Shown here: positions 1 through 8,976 of the stretch, one piece after another
Numbering within the stretch: the first letter of the stretch is position 1
Layout of the letters: the number at the start of each line of letters is the position of its first letter
Assembly: GCA_964570285.1 (NCBI GenBank)
Contig: CAZMXP010000010.1
Span: forward strand, 1 to 64,000
Length of the DNA stretch: 64,000 nt
Source of the DNA: CAZMXP01 sp964570285
GTDB lineage: Bacteria > Planctomycetota > PLA2
Reading direction: 5' to 3'
Notes under the pieces: model-generated
What the model was told of the DNA's origin: nothing
Database searches by the model: none
What the model saw: only the letters and a program-made list of their open reading frames with translations
Program-made: the position numbers and the translations under genes

Positions 1-132
1 TTTGGACCGGCCAGAATTTCCGGAATCGATGGGGTCAGAGTTTCCGGAACCCGCAACCCCGGAAGTCGCGACTCGGCAGGAAGGGGGCGTCGGAACCAAG
101 CGCATGCCCCCAGCCCGCATGCTGCGGCCATA

Positions 133-3100
133 TCAGTCGGGCAACCCCCAAAGCTGCCACGCCGCCCAGTACTTCGCGTGCATCCACTTCTCGTGCCCCG
201 CGACGAACTCCTGCGCCCTCTTCAGCGCCGCGGCGCACGCCAGTCCCCTGGATCCGTCCTTCGGGTTCCAGAGTTCGTAGAACTTCACCATCAGCGCCCT
301 CGTCGCCTCGTCGTCCACCTTCCAGAGGGAGACGATCACGCGGGGGGCACCCGCGAACATGAACGCTCGCGCGAGACCCACGGTGCCCTCGGCCCTGTAG
401 ACCTCCCCTCTCGCGGTCTGGCACGCCGAGAGCACGACGAGGTCCGCTGGACAACGCAAGCGGAGCACATCCGACACGGTGAGGAGTCCGTCGTCCTCGC
501 CTGTGGGCGTCAGTGCGAGGGCGCTCACGCCCCCGCGCACGAGATCGAGGACCCCGTGACACGCGAGGTGCACCGCGCGCCATCGCGACCGTGTCAGCAG
601 TGCGTTGCGCAACCCTTGCAGAGTCGCCTCGTCGCTGAGCAGGACGACATCACCGACCTCGCGAGCCTCGTCCCGCGTTCCGCGTAGCCGGACGCGCAAC
701 CCGTCGTAGCGGGGGTCCCCGAGAGCCAGGATGCCCTCGCCCCGCTTCTCGGCCTCATCCAGGAGAACGCCGTACGTCGTGCCTGACGGGAGATGGACGA
801 CCTCGTGACGGTCCAAGAGCAGTCCGTAGGGCACGCGACAGAGGGGGCCTGTTGGGGAAACGAATACGCGCCCCCCGTCCGGCAGCCCCAGGGGGTCGAT
901 CAGCGACCGACGCAGGGCCGGGGCGACTGGGCTCTCCTCGGAGCCGCACGCATCCAAGATCGCCTTCGCGGGGCCGAGCGGGATGATGCGCGCCTTGTCG
1001 CGCGTCACCACAAGGGCGGCAGCGCCCTTCCCGCCAAGGCCGTAGATCAAGTGCGTTTCGCGCTCGCGCAACCTCGCGCGGATCGTATCAAGCGAATCGG
1101 CGACAGGGAACGCGACGGAAGCGGCCGCCTTCGCCGACCGCTGGATTCTCGCGATGACCTGCGCCACAGCCTCCCCGGCACCGTCGAGCCGCGCCCGCGC
1201 GGCGCGCAGCGCCGCCAGTTCAGACTTGTCGAGCGCTCTTTCGCGCTGCGCAAACCGCAGCGCCCGGTTCATCGACTGGTACGCCGAGAAGGCAAGCGCC
1301 TCCTCCTCCTCCGCACTCGCCTCGGCGATGCGGAGATCCTCGGGCAGGACTGCCGCGCGAAGCGCGGTTCTGCCGCCGAGCAACTCGAGCAGCGTCGAGG
1401 CCCGGCCGCTCTCAAGGAAGAAGCTGACTTCGGCGGGATCGGCCAAGGACAGACCCGCTTCCACGCCGCAGTCGAAAATGTCCGCGAATCTCTCGCGAGC
1501 CCTGGCCCCCTCCCCCTCCGCAAGCCCCGCCGTGAGCTGGTTTACGGCTGAAATGGCGCGTCGGGCCGCTTCCGCGGCACTCGCCGCGTCCCCCGCTCTC
1601 AGATGCGTCGCGGCGAGATTCCACAACGCGAACGCCGCACCGGATCGCACGCCCAGCTCCTCGGCCTCCGCCAGTGCCCTCGTTTGGTGCGAGAGAGCGG
1701 CTTGGCAGTCCCCGAGTTCCCGGAACGCGTTGCCGAGATTGATGCGAGTCGCCACGATGCCCTCCCGATCAAGGAGAAGCTCCTTCAGCCGCAGGGCACG
1801 CTCCTGGGCGACGACTGCACTCTTGTAGTCTCCCAAGTCGAAGCAGATGTTCCCCAAGTTCCCGAGAGTCCGTGCGCTTTGGGCACGATCGCCTATCGCT
1901 TCGCTCAGTTCCAGGGACTGCTCGTGGAATTGCCGCGCGGTCGCGCTATCACCCATGGATCGGCAAATGTTGCCGAGGTTTCCGAGAGCAATCGACATTC
2001 CGGCCCGGTTACTAAGCGCCTCGCAGAGGGAAAGGGCACGCTCCTGACACAAGCGCGCCTTCGAATCGTCACCGATCTCGTAGTGGACCACACCCAGCAG
2101 CGCGAGGGCGTTCGCCGTCCATTGTTGATGGGCGATCCCCTCCGCTTCGCACAGGCCCCGTTCGCCGCAATCAAGTGCCCTCGCGTAGTCGCCGAGGCGC
2201 TCGTGACACGTCCCCATGTTGATCAGGGTGGCCGCGACCGAGGCCCTGTCCTCGACCTCCCTGTAAAGCTGCAGGGCGCGCTGCTGGCACGAGAGCGCGT
2301 TGCGGTAGTCGCCGAGGCGGTCGTACAGAAGGCCAATGTGCGCCAGCCTGTAGGCCATGCCCGAGGAGTCCAAGGAGTCCGATGCAAGCGCCAACGCGCG
2401 CGCCAGGCACTCGACGGCCTTCCGCGCGTCGCCGGAGGCTTCGTGCGCGATGCCGAGATTGCCTAGCACTGTCGCGACGCCAGGCACGTTGGCGCGGCTC
2501 TCCTCGATCGCGAGATTCCGCTCCCATGCAGCGATCGCCCCACAATAGTCGGATCGCGTGTAGGCGGCTGCTCCGGCCTCGTAGTACGCCAAGGAGGCTC
2601 GCGACAGCCAGCCGAGCTCGGCCGCCGCGGCACCGGCGGCCAGGTAGGATTCCGTACTCTCGGCGGGACGATTGACCGCGCGCAGCGCGGCGCCACGCTC
2701 ACAGGCCAAGCGAACCGCGACGATGGCATCGGCAGTCGCCGCGGCGGCGTCGCTGTGGGCGATTGCCTGTTCGAAGCGCCGCGCCGAAGTCGCCTCGGCG
2801 ACATCGGCAAGGATCTTGCGCGCCTTTGTGTCGGCGCGTGTGGCAAGCCTCGATGCGACATACTCCGGCAACCTCGCGGTGTCCCTCCGCACGGCCGACT
2901 GCGCGAAAGCGTCGGCAGCCTCATGGGCTCCGCGCGAACAGAGCTGGTCCGCCACGAGCCACGGGTCGGGATCGTCCCTTGCCGCCAATGCCTCGAGCAC
3001 CGTCTCGTCCCCGGACGTGAACGCGCCGAGCACCCTCTCCGCCGTCTCTTCGGCAGATTCCGGGGCGGCAGGCTGCGGCGCGGGTTCGTCGGCGATGACC

Positions 3101-3147
3101 AGGCCGGTCCGCAACGCGAGCACGAGCGCGAACAACTGCAACCGCAT
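133..3147 (-). CDS. Secreted TPR-CHAT protein (caspase-like)
   Basis: About 1004 residues. An N-terminal hydrophobic segment (residues 1-20) looks like a signal peptide. A long array of about 40-residue TPR units of kinesin-light-chain type (motifs such as GNLGNICRSMGD) occupies roughly residues 120-520. A CHAT domain follows at the C-terminus, with the catalytic pair visible as CHG (His864) and SACQT (Cys909). CHAT domains are caspase-like cysteine proteases, and the TPR array is expected to bind a partner or substrate. The start at 3147 is chosen because GAGGAGAT lies just upstream and a signal peptide follows; the frame is open further upstream but has no such features. No effector, CRISPR gene or obvious substrate gene is adjacent. 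Family is clear; biological role and export are inferred. Confidence 0.88.
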   Translation of the reverse strand: MRLQLFALVLALRTGLVIADEPAPQPAAPESAEETAERVLGAFTSGDETVLEALAARDDPDPWLVADQLCSRGAHEAADAFAQSAVRRDTARLPEYVASRLATRADTKARKILADVAEATSARRFEQAIAHSDAAAATADAIVAVRLACERGAALRAVNRPAESTESYLAAGAAAAELGWLSRASLAYYEAGAAAYTRSDYCGAIAAWERNLAIEESRANVPGVATVLGNLGIAHEASGDARKAVECLARALALASDSLDSSGMAYRLAHIGLLYDRLGDYRNALSCQQRALQLYREVEDRASVAATLINMGTCHERLGDYARALDCGERGLCEAEGIAHQQWTANALALLGVVHYEIGDDSKARLCQERALSLCEALSNRAGMSIALGNLGNICRSMGDSATARQFHEQSLELSEAIGDRAQSARTLGNLGNICFDLGDYKSAVVAQERALRLKELLLDREGIVATRINLGNAFRELGDCQAALSHQTRALAEAEELGVRSGAAFALWNLAATHLRAGDAASAAEAARRAISAVNQLTAGLAEGEGARARERFADIFDCGVEAGLSLADPAEVSFFLESGRASTLLELLGGRTALRAAVLPEDLRIAEASAEEEEALAFSAYQSMNRALRFAQRERALDKSELAALRAARARLDGAGEAVAQVIARIQRSAKAAASVAFPVADSLDTIRARLRERETHLIYGLGGKGAAALVVTRDKARIIPLGPAKAILDACGSEESPVAPALRRSLIDPLGLPDGGRVFVSPTGPLCRVPYGLLLDRHEVVHLPSGTTYGVLLDEAEKRGEGILALGDPRYDGLRVRLRGTRDEAREVGDVVLLSDEATLQGLRNALLTRSRWRAVHLACHGVLDLVRGGVSALALTPTGEDDGLLTVSDVLRLRCPADLVVLSACQTARGEVYRAEGTVGLARAFMFAGAPRVIVSLWKVDDEATRALMVKFYELWNPKDGSRGLACAAALKRAQEFVAGHEKWMHAKYWAAWQLWGLPD

Positions 3148-3305
3148 CCGGGATCTCCTCGACGGTCTCCATCGTAGCGAACCGGCGGCAGCGGGGGGAA
3201 GGACAGCCGCAGAGCGGAGGTGGCGATGCCCGATCTCGAAGCACGCCCTGCCCACCCTTCTCGACCTCCCCCGGGCCCCCTCTGCTGCGCTTGCCACGCG
3301 ACGCC

Positions 3306-3704
3306 ATGGAAACCACCGACGCCATGGACAACTCGCGCGCCGGACCCGCGCGGAAGGCGCTGCCGCCAAGGGTCGGCCGTACCATGGCAGGCGTGCAGCG
3401 GCGGCTGATCGTGGTCTTCCCCTCCGTCGTGGGATGCCTGGCGTGGTGCCTGGTGCTCGCTTGGGCGGGCGGCTATCTGGACGCTGGAGCAGCCGCAGTG
3501 GCGAGATTCGCCGTGGGGATACTGATCGCGCCCGCGGTACCGCTGGCGGAGGTGGGCGCCCTCGGGTGGATGCTGGTGGCGGCTTGGGTGTCGCTGATGC
3601 TTGCCCACCCTGTCCGACCGGGCACCTTCGCCGGGGCGTTGAGCGCCATCTCCATCATCGGGTGGTTCGGCTGGACCGCGAGCGCGATCCTCCTCCGGAT
3701 GTGA
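3306..3704 (+). CDS. Small hydrophobic membrane protein, unrecognised
   Basis: About 132 residues with three to four predicted membrane helices after a short basic N-terminus. I do not recognise the family. Codon third positions are strongly G/C through the whole frame, including the first 30 residues, which favours a start at 3306 (or 3324) over the inner ATG at 3384. No clear Shine-Dalgarno precedes any of these. It is transcribed divergently from the TPR-CHAT gene and convergently with the next gene. A GGAGCG...CGCTCC inverted repeat at 3705-3725 could end transcription from both sides. A role linked to the CHAT protein is possible, but nothing shows it. Confidence 0.5.
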   Translation: METTDAMDNSRAGPARKALPPRVGRTMAGVQRRLIVVFPSVVGCLAWCLVLAWAGGYLDAGAAAVARFAVGILIAPAVPLAEVGALGWMLVAAWVSLMLAHPVRPGTFAGALSAISIIGWFGWTASAILLRM

Positions 3705-3760
3705 GGAGCGTGCCCTGCTCGCTCCGCCCCTGCGTCACGTCGATGCGCGAACGCCGCGGC

Positions 3761-4825
3761 TCAGCCACGGGGCAGGAACGACAGCGAGATGTGCATGATC
3801 GTCCAGTAGGGGAAGGCGTCGCGGGAGAGGAGCAGGTGGAAGGCGGTCTGGTCGGGGCTGTTCCGGAAGCCGTAGGCCCAGAGCGCGGCGCCGAGCAGCA
3901 CGGCGACAAACAGGCCGATGTGGAGGCAGGAGAAGCCGCGCGGCGTCGTGCGCACCCAGGTCCAGCTCCAGGGACGGGGAGGGGCCGCGGGGGAGGGGCG
4001 CCGCGCGAGCTGGTGCACCGTGAAGGCGTACCACGCCGTCACGTGCAGCGTGATCAACGCGCGGACGCGCCCGTGAAGCAGCAGGTCGAGCAGGATCAGC
4101 AGCAGAATCCCGAGAAAGACCATCACGAGCGGGCGGTGCGCCCGCCAGTAGGCGAGCGAGCGTCCGCTGCGCCCGAAGCGGTGCCACCCCCAGAGCAGCG
4201 TGGCGACAAGGGGCAGGCTCCCGGCGACCTGGCGCAGGGCCGCCGGTAGATCGCCGAAGAGCGCAGTGGCGTGGGTGCCGGCGCGGCCGATCCCGAGCGC
4301 GACCGCGAAGAGGTAGCCGGCGGCGCCGACAAGGAGCAGGAAGGCCGGCAGCAGCAGCACCTCCCGCGAGAGCCGCTTCGGGTCGACCCCGCTCGGGGCG
4401 TCGCCGTTGGCGACGTAGAACGAGGCCTCGTCGCGGAACTCATGGACGAGGAAGTAGAGGAAGAAGAGCGTCTTCGCCACGAAGGCCTCGCGCCCCCCCG
4501 CCTCGCGAAAGAGCAGGCAGAGCCCCACGCCGACGGCCCCGAGCAGCAGGAACCGGCCGGCGGTGCCCGGGCGACGGAGCCGCCGCGACGAGAGCGTGAA
4601 GAGGATCGCGATCAGGAAGTGCGGTATCGCGAGAAAGCGCATCGACGTCTCGACCGGGTGGTAGACGAGCCGTTCGGTCTTGTAGCGCCCCGTCCACGCC
4701 TGCTCCGCCCAGCCGACCAGCGCGAAGACGACGATGCTTCCGACCACGAGCGCCGCCGCCCGCAGCCAGTTCCGCTCGGTGTCGGTCCAGCGACGCGCCG
4801 ATGCGACGGCAACGACCGCCTCCAT
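3761..4825 (-). CDS. Multi-pass membrane protein, unrecognised
   Basis: About 354 residues and roughly nine to ten hydrophobic segments. Polar motifs lie between them: HEFRDEASFYVANGD near residue 140 and a histidine in ITLHVTAWYAF near residue 265. These might bind a ligand or metal, but I cannot assign a family. The start at 4825 is preceded by a TAACGT box about 10 bases upstream and by no Shine-Dalgarno, resembling other leaderless-type starts in this window. The frame is open further upstream, but that part runs into an interspersed hairpin repeat and is unlikely to be coding. Function unknown; membrane location is clear. Confidence 0.6.
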   Translation of the reverse strand: MEAVVAVASARRWTDTERNWLRAAALVVGSIVVFALVGWAEQAWTGRYKTERLVYHPVETSMRFLAIPHFLIAILFTLSSRRLRRPGTAGRFLLLGAVGVGLCLLFREAGGREAFVAKTLFFLYFLVHEFRDEASFYVANGDAPSGVDPKRLSREVLLLPAFLLLVGAAGYLFAVALGIGRAGTHATALFGDLPAALRQVAGSLPLVATLLWGWHRFGRSGRSLAYWRAHRPLVMVFLGILLLILLDLLLHGRVRALITLHVTAWYAFTVHQLARRPSPAAPPRPWSWTWVRTTPRGFSCLHIGLFVAVLLGAALWAYGFRNSPDQTAFHLLLSRDAFPYWTIMHISLSFLPRG

Positions 4826-4896
4826 CCCCGGCACGTTACCCTCGTCCACCCCCAAGGCGCGACTCCCCGCCCACCCACGAGAGGACGGGCAGAGGA

Positions 4897-5013
4897 AGAC
4901 CACGAAGCCGCGAAGGCACGAAGCCGGATGGAGTGGGCGCCAACCTCGGCGCCCGCCGGCCGGCAGCACGACACCGCCGGGGCGACTTCGTGCCTTTGCG
5001 GCTTCGTGGTTCT
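4897..5013. repeat. Interspersed hairpin repeat, type B, copy 1
   Basis: Inverted repeat between the release-factor-like gene and the membrane-protein gene. The left arm (4897-4926) reads as three 8-base units, CCACGAAG CCGCGAAG GCACGAAG. The right arm (4983-5013) is its near-perfect reverse complement across a loop of about 56 bases. Related arms recur at 28.5, 31.96-32.07 and 55.9 kb. The element is intergenic and could form a strong RNA hairpin. Confidence 0.85.
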
Positions 5014-5021
5014 CGCGTCCC

Positions 5022-5333
5022 CTAGTCCTCCGACCCCCGCCGCTGCCGCTTCGTCTCGCCGCGCCGCTTCTTGGTCGCGAGGCGCCTCTCCTTCGAGGCG
5101 CGGGTGGGCGCGGTCTTCCTCCGGGGCTTCGGCTTGCGCCGGCGCGCGGCGAGCTTCTCGTCGAGCCGCTCGAACGCCGCCTTCAGGTTCTGCAGGCGGC
5201 TGCGCCGCTCGGTCGCCGTGACGATGAGGCCGGTCGGGACATGGAGCAGCCGGACGCCGGTCTCGGTCTTGTTGCGGTGCTGGCCCCCGGGCCCCCCCGC
5301 CTTGAAGAAGGTGACGACGACGTCGCCGCTCAC
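5022..5333 (-). CDS. RF-1-domain release-factor-like protein (ArfB/PrfH type)
   Basis: A 103-residue protein that is little more than a peptidyl-tRNA-hydrolysing domain. The GGPGGQ loop (GGQ at residues 16-18) is followed by HRNKTETGVR, as in class I release factors and ribosome-rescue hydrolases, then a Lys/Arg-rich tail from about residue 65. Codon-recognition domains are absent, so it should act like ArfB on stalled ribosomes rather than decode stops. ArfB itself is nearer 140 residues. The GTG start at 5333 overlaps the TGA of rho by four bases (GTGA), so it is translationally coupled to rho. An interspersed hairpin follows it. Family assignment is strong; the rescue role is inferred. Confidence 0.85.
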   Translation of the reverse strand: MSGDVVVTFFKAGGPGGQHRNKTETGVRLLHVPTGLIVTATERRSRLQNLKAAFERLDEKLAARRRKPKPRRKTAPTRASKERRLATKKRRGETKRQRRGSED

Positions 5334-6586
5334 GAATCGATGCGGCTGTCGAAGAGCGCCAGGAACTCGTCGTTCGACTTCGTCTTGCGCAGGCGGTCGA
5401 GCAGCAGCTCCATGCCCTCGATCGGCTTCATCTTGACGAGCACCTTGCGCAGCGCCCACATGCGCTTCAGCTTCTTCTCGTCGACGAGCTTCTCCTCCTT
5501 GCGCGTGCCGCTGCTCGTCACGTCGATCGCGGGCCAGATGCGGCGGTCGGCGAGGTCGCGGTCGAGCACGAGCTCCATGTTGCCCGTGCCCTTGAACTCC
5601 TCGAAGATCACCTGGTCCATGCGCGAGCCGGTGTCCACGAGCGCGGTGGCGATGATCGTCAGCGAGCCGCCGTGCTCGATGTTGCGCGCGGCGCCGAAGT
5701 GCGCCTTCGGCTTCTCGAGCACCTTCGCGTCGAGGCCGCCGCTCAGCGTGCGCCCCGAGCCGCGCGCCTCGATGTTGTAGGCGCGGCCGAGCCGCGTCAG
5801 CGAGTCGATCAGCACGACGACGTTCTTGCCCATCTCGCAGAGCCGCTTCGCGCGGTTGGTCACCAGTTCGGTCATCGCGACGTGGTTGCTCGCGGGCATG
5901 TCGTTGGTGCTCGCGTACACCTCGCCCTGCACCGCGCGCTTCATGTCCGTCGCCTCCTCGGGGCGTTCGTCCACGAGGCAGACGAGCAGGCTCACGTCCG
6001 GATGGAAGTGGTGGATCGACTGGGCGATCTTCTGGAGGATGACCGTCTTGCCGGTGCGCGGCGGCGCCACGATGAGCGCGCGCTGGCCCATGCCGGTGGG
6101 CGTGACGAGGTCGATGACGCGCATCGTCATGTCCTGCATGTCGCCGCCGACGAAGGTGAACGCCTTCTCGGGGTCGATCACCGTCAGGTCCTCGAGCTTC
6201 GGGAGTTCGAGCGCCTTCTCCGGGTCGAGCCCCTCGACCCTGTCGATCTGGGCCACCATCGGGGCGGCGCCCCGCATCGCGCGGCTGATGTGCGCGTCGA
6301 TCACCTGCCCCTCGCGCAGGCCGAAGCGCGCGATCAGGTCGCGGTGCACGAACGGGTCCTGCGGCTGGATCTGGCAATCCCGCTTCGGATTGCGCAGGAA
6401 GCCGTGCCCCTCCTTGGCGAACGCGAGGATGCCGTTCACCGGTTCGACCGGCGTCGGGTCGAACTTCCCGCCGGGGCCGGGGCCCGGCCCCGGACCCGGG
6501 GGGCCACCCTGCCCGGCGCCCCGGCCGCGACGGCGGCGTCGCCTGCGGCGGGACGGGCGTGAAGACTGCGAAGGATGCCCGTTCAT
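5330..6586 (-). CDS. rho: Transcription termination factor Rho
   Basis: A 418-residue RNA-dependent hexameric ATPase that ends transcription. The N-terminus is unusual: an Arg run at residues 13-20, then a Gly/Pro run to residue 40. The RNA-binding OSB fold follows (about 45-125; motif NGILAFAKEGHGFLRN), then the ATPase core with Walker A APPRTGKT (174-181) and the LVDERPEEATDM segment. Length is normal for the family. The ATG at 6586 has a weak GGGAG upstream; the frame remains open further upstream, but that part lacks Rho similarity. It is the first gene of a pair with the release-factor-like gene and is divergent from tig. Confidence 0.95.
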   Translation of the reverse strand: MNGHPSQSSRPSRRRRRRRRGRGAGQGGPPGPGPGPGPGGKFDPTPVEPVNGILAFAKEGHGFLRNPKRDCQIQPQDPFVHRDLIARFGLREGQVIDAHISRAMRGAAPMVAQIDRVEGLDPEKALELPKLEDLTVIDPEKAFTFVGGDMQDMTMRVIDLVTPTGMGQRALIVAPPRTGKTVILQKIAQSIHHFHPDVSLLVCLVDERPEEATDMKRAVQGEVYASTNDMPASNHVAMTELVTNRAKRLCEMGKNVVVLIDSLTRLGRAYNIEARGSGRTLSGGLDAKVLEKPKAHFGAARNIEHGGSLTIIATALVDTGSRMDQVIFEEFKGTGNMELVLDRDLADRRIWPAIDVTSSGTRKEEKLVDEKKLKRMWALRKVLVKMKPIEGMELLLDRLRKTKSNDEFLALFDSRIDS

Positions 6587-6973
6587 GCGTACTCCCACAG
6601 AAGCCCTCGGACGCGCCTGCGGAGGCCACGGCCGGAGGGACCACCGCTGGCAGAACCGGAAGGCGGGGCCCTCATGGCGGCGCTCCCTTCGAGCGCACGC
6701 AGCGGGGCCATCGCTGCCAACGTGGAATCGCCCCCGAGAATAAGGCCACCCGGGGACAAAGCAAGGAATAACCGGGCCATGACGGGTCCGCCTCGCGCGC
6801 TGTTGTGCGGCGTGAACATCGTGGGGGGCCGCGGGGGGGCCGCGGTCGCCCCTGACGCGCCCCGCATCGAAACACGCCCTTCCGCCGTCTTCCCCGGCCG
6901 GGAGTCTTGACCCCCCCCCTCGCCCCCCTACACTCTGTCCTACGGGCTCGCCCCCCGCGCCCCCCACTCTCCG
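6587..6973. other. Divergent intergenic region rho / tig
   Basis: 387 bases with no credible gene. It holds the rho upstream region, a paired poly-G tract at 6823-6840, several short C runs, and the tig promoter near its right end. Open frames here are short and have no recognisable content. Confidence 0.7.
6907..6934 (+). promoter_or_regulatory. Sigma70-type promoter for the tig-clpPX operon
   Basis: TTGACC (6907-6912) and TACACT (6929-6934) are separated by 16 bases, a close match to housekeeping consensus. The spacer is almost entirely C. Predicted transcription start near 6941, about 33 bases before the tig start. Found by eye. Confidence 0.6.
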
Positions 6974-8338
6974 ATGGAAACCCCGTCAGCCATGGAATTC
7001 CAGATCGAGCCCGTTGGGCCCTGCAAGAAGCGCATCTCCGTCAAGATCCCCTCGGTGCGGGTCACGGAGGAGTTCGACAAGTCCTACAGGAATCTCGCGA
7101 AGAGCGTCCCGATCCCCGGCTTCCGGCAGGGCAAGGCGCCGCGCAAGCTGGTCGAGAAGCGCTTCGGCGAGCAGGTCGCGCTGGAGGTGCGCGAGGCGCT
7201 GCTCGGTGCCGCCTTCGAGGAGGCGGTCCAGAAGAACAAGCTGGCGCCGATCGCCGAGCCCGAACTCGATCTGGAGAAGATCGAAGTGAAGCCGGAGGCG
7301 GATCTCGGCTTCGACTTCACGATCACCGTCAAGCCGGAGTTCGACCTGCCCGACCTCAAGAGCATCGAGGTCTCCGTGCCGGCGGCGACGGTGCTCCCGG
7401 AGCAGGTCGAGGAGGCGCTGCTCGCGCTGCGCAAGCGCAAGGCGACGCTGCGTCCCCGCGACGGCGGGAGCGCGCAGCCGGGGGACGTGGCGACGCTGAA
7501 GGTGCGGGGGACCGCGGGCGAGGAGGAGGTCCTCGCCGACGACAACCTCCCCTACGAGATCGGCTCCCGCCTCCTCGGGGGGCTCGTCAGCGCCGACCTC
7601 GACGCGGCGCTCGTCGGTCGGGCCCAGGGCGACAGCGTCTCCGCGACGGCCTTCGTGCCGCCCCATGCCGAGGCGCATCCGCTGGGCGGGCGCGAAATCG
7701 CCCTCACCGCCGAGATCCTCGACCTGAAGTGGCCCGACATCCCCGAACTCGACGACGCGCTCGCCGAGTCGCTCGGCGGCGAGAGCGCGGACGCCCTGCG
7801 CGAGCGGGTGAGGTCCGAGCTGCTCACGCGCGTGGAGCGCGAGCGCGAACGCGCGATCGAGCACCTCGCCCTCGGCCAGCTTCTCGACCAGACCTCCTTC
7901 GAGCTCCCCGACGAGCTGATCGAGAAGGAGATCGAGGACCTCTCCCGCCGCGCCGCCTACGAGATGCAGCTCGAGGCCAAGGACGAGGAGGAGATCGCCA
8001 AGCGGGTCTCCGAGATCCGCACGCGCCGCGCGGAGGAGTCGGCGCGCGAGATGAAGGCCTTCTTCGTGCTCGACAAGCTGGTCGAGAAGGAGCGCATCCT
8101 CGTCACGGAGACCGAGGTCAAGAACGCCGTGGCGATGATCGCCGCCTACAACCAGAAGGCCCCCGACCAGATGTACGCGATGCTGCGCGACTCGGGGCGC
8201 CTCGCGAGCCTGCGCAACCAGCTCCGCGAGAACAAGGCCCGCGCCCGCCTCCGCGCCAAGGTGAAGGTCACCGACGCGCCGACGCCCCTTCCCCCCCCCG
8301 TGGCGGCCAAGGAGCCGAAACGTCCGAAGAAGTCCTAG
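6974..8338 (+). CDS. tig: Trigger factor, ribosome-associated chaperone
   Basis: 454 residues, normal for the family. The N-terminal ribosome-binding domain carries the signature PGFRQGKAPRKL (residues 48-59). A PPIase-like domain follows (about 150-250), then a long, charged, helical C-terminal chaperone domain and a Pro/Lys tail. It binds the ribosome near the exit tunnel and holds nascent chains. An alternative start is the in-frame ATG at 6992; neither has a clear Shine-Dalgarno. It heads tig-clpP-clpX, an arrangement conserved in many bacteria, with only 10 bases before clpP. Confidence 0.95.
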   Translation: METPSAMEFQIEPVGPCKKRISVKIPSVRVTEEFDKSYRNLAKSVPIPGFRQGKAPRKLVEKRFGEQVALEVREALLGAAFEEAVQKNKLAPIAEPELDLEKIEVKPEADLGFDFTITVKPEFDLPDLKSIEVSVPAATVLPEQVEEALLALRKRKATLRPRDGGSAQPGDVATLKVRGTAGEEEVLADDNLPYEIGSRLLGGLVSADLDAALVGRAQGDSVSATAFVPPHAEAHPLGGREIALTAEILDLKWPDIPELDDALAESLGGESADALRERVRSELLTRVERERERAIEHLALGQLLDQTSFELPDELIEKEIEDLSRRAAYEMQLEAKDEEEIAKRVSEIRTRRAEESAREMKAFFVLDKLVEKERILVTETEVKNAVAMIAAYNQKAPDQMYAMLRDSGRLASLRNQLRENKARARLRAKVKVTDAPTPLPPPVAAKEPKRPKKS

Positions 8339-8348
8339 GAAGAAGCCC

Positions 8349-8948
8349 ATGCACCCCACCACCGGCGTATTCATCCCCACCGTCATCGAGAAGACCGGCC
8401 GGGGCGAGCGGGCCTACGACATCTACTCGCGCCTGCTCGAGGACCGCATCGTCTTCGTCGGCACGCCGATCACGGACACCGTCGCCAACATCGTGATCGC
8501 GCAGCTCCTCTTCCTGCAGAAGGAGAACAAGAACCAGGAGATCAGCCTCTACATCAACAGCCCCGGCGGCTATGTCAGCGACGGGCTCGCGATCTACGAC
8601 ACGATGCAGTTCGTCCAGTGCGACATCGCGACCTACTGCATCGGCCAGGCGATGTCGATGGGCGCGCTGCTGCTCACCGCGGGCACGAAGGGCAAGCGCT
8701 TCATCCTCCCGCACGCGCGCGTGATGCTGCACCAGCCGAGCGGCGGCGTCGGGGGCACCGCGGCGGACATCGAGCGCCACGCGGAGGAGATCGTGAAGCT
8801 GCGCCGGGAGATGAACCGCATCTTCAGCCACCACACCGGCCAGCCGGTGGACCGGATCGACCGGGACAGCGACCGCGACTTCTTCCTCGACGCGCAGGCG
8901 GCGAAGGACTACGGCCTCGTGGACGAGGTGATCCAGCCGCACACGTAG
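8349..8948 (+). CDS. clpP: ATP-dependent Clp protease proteolytic subunit
   Basis: 199 residues, typical of ClpP. The catalytic triad is visible as Ser103 (GQAMSMGALL), His128 (MLHQPSGG) and Asp177 (SDRDFF). It forms a tetradecameric barrel that degrades unfolded protein delivered by ClpX. The start is supported by AGGAAGA nine bases upstream. It lies between tig and clpX and is presumably co-transcribed with both; the short gap to clpX also holds a possible secondary promoter. Confidence 0.97.
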   Translation: MHPTTGVFIPTVIEKTGRGERAYDIYSRLLEDRIVFVGTPITDTVANIVIAQLLFLQKENKNQEISLYINSPGGYVSDGLAIYDTMQFVQCDIATYCIGQAMSMGALLLTAGTKGKRFILPHARVMLHQPSGGVGGTAADIERHAEEIVKLRREMNRIFSHHTGQPVDRIDRDSDRDFFLDAQAAKDYGLVDEVIQPHT

Positions 8949-8962
8949 GCGCGCGGGTCGGC

Positions 8963-8968
8963 TAGACT
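8963..8968 (+). promoter_or_regulatory. Possible internal -10 box before clpX
   Basis: TAGACT lies eight bases before the clpX ATG, and clpX has no Shine-Dalgarno. This spacing would give a leaderless clpX transcript. No convincing -35 is visible. Confidence 0.3.
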
Positions 8969-8976
8969 GGGACACG

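Noticed and set aside
2..280. Small plus-strand frame at the left edge
   Set aside because: It is antisense to the CHAT domain and has no recognisable content. The short GGGGTCAGAGT nearby may belong to a mobile element outside the window, but that cannot be judged.
133..3147. Type III-E CRISPR-associated TPR-CHAT
   Set aside because: No gRAMP, cas1 or array is present and the protein has an apparent signal peptide.
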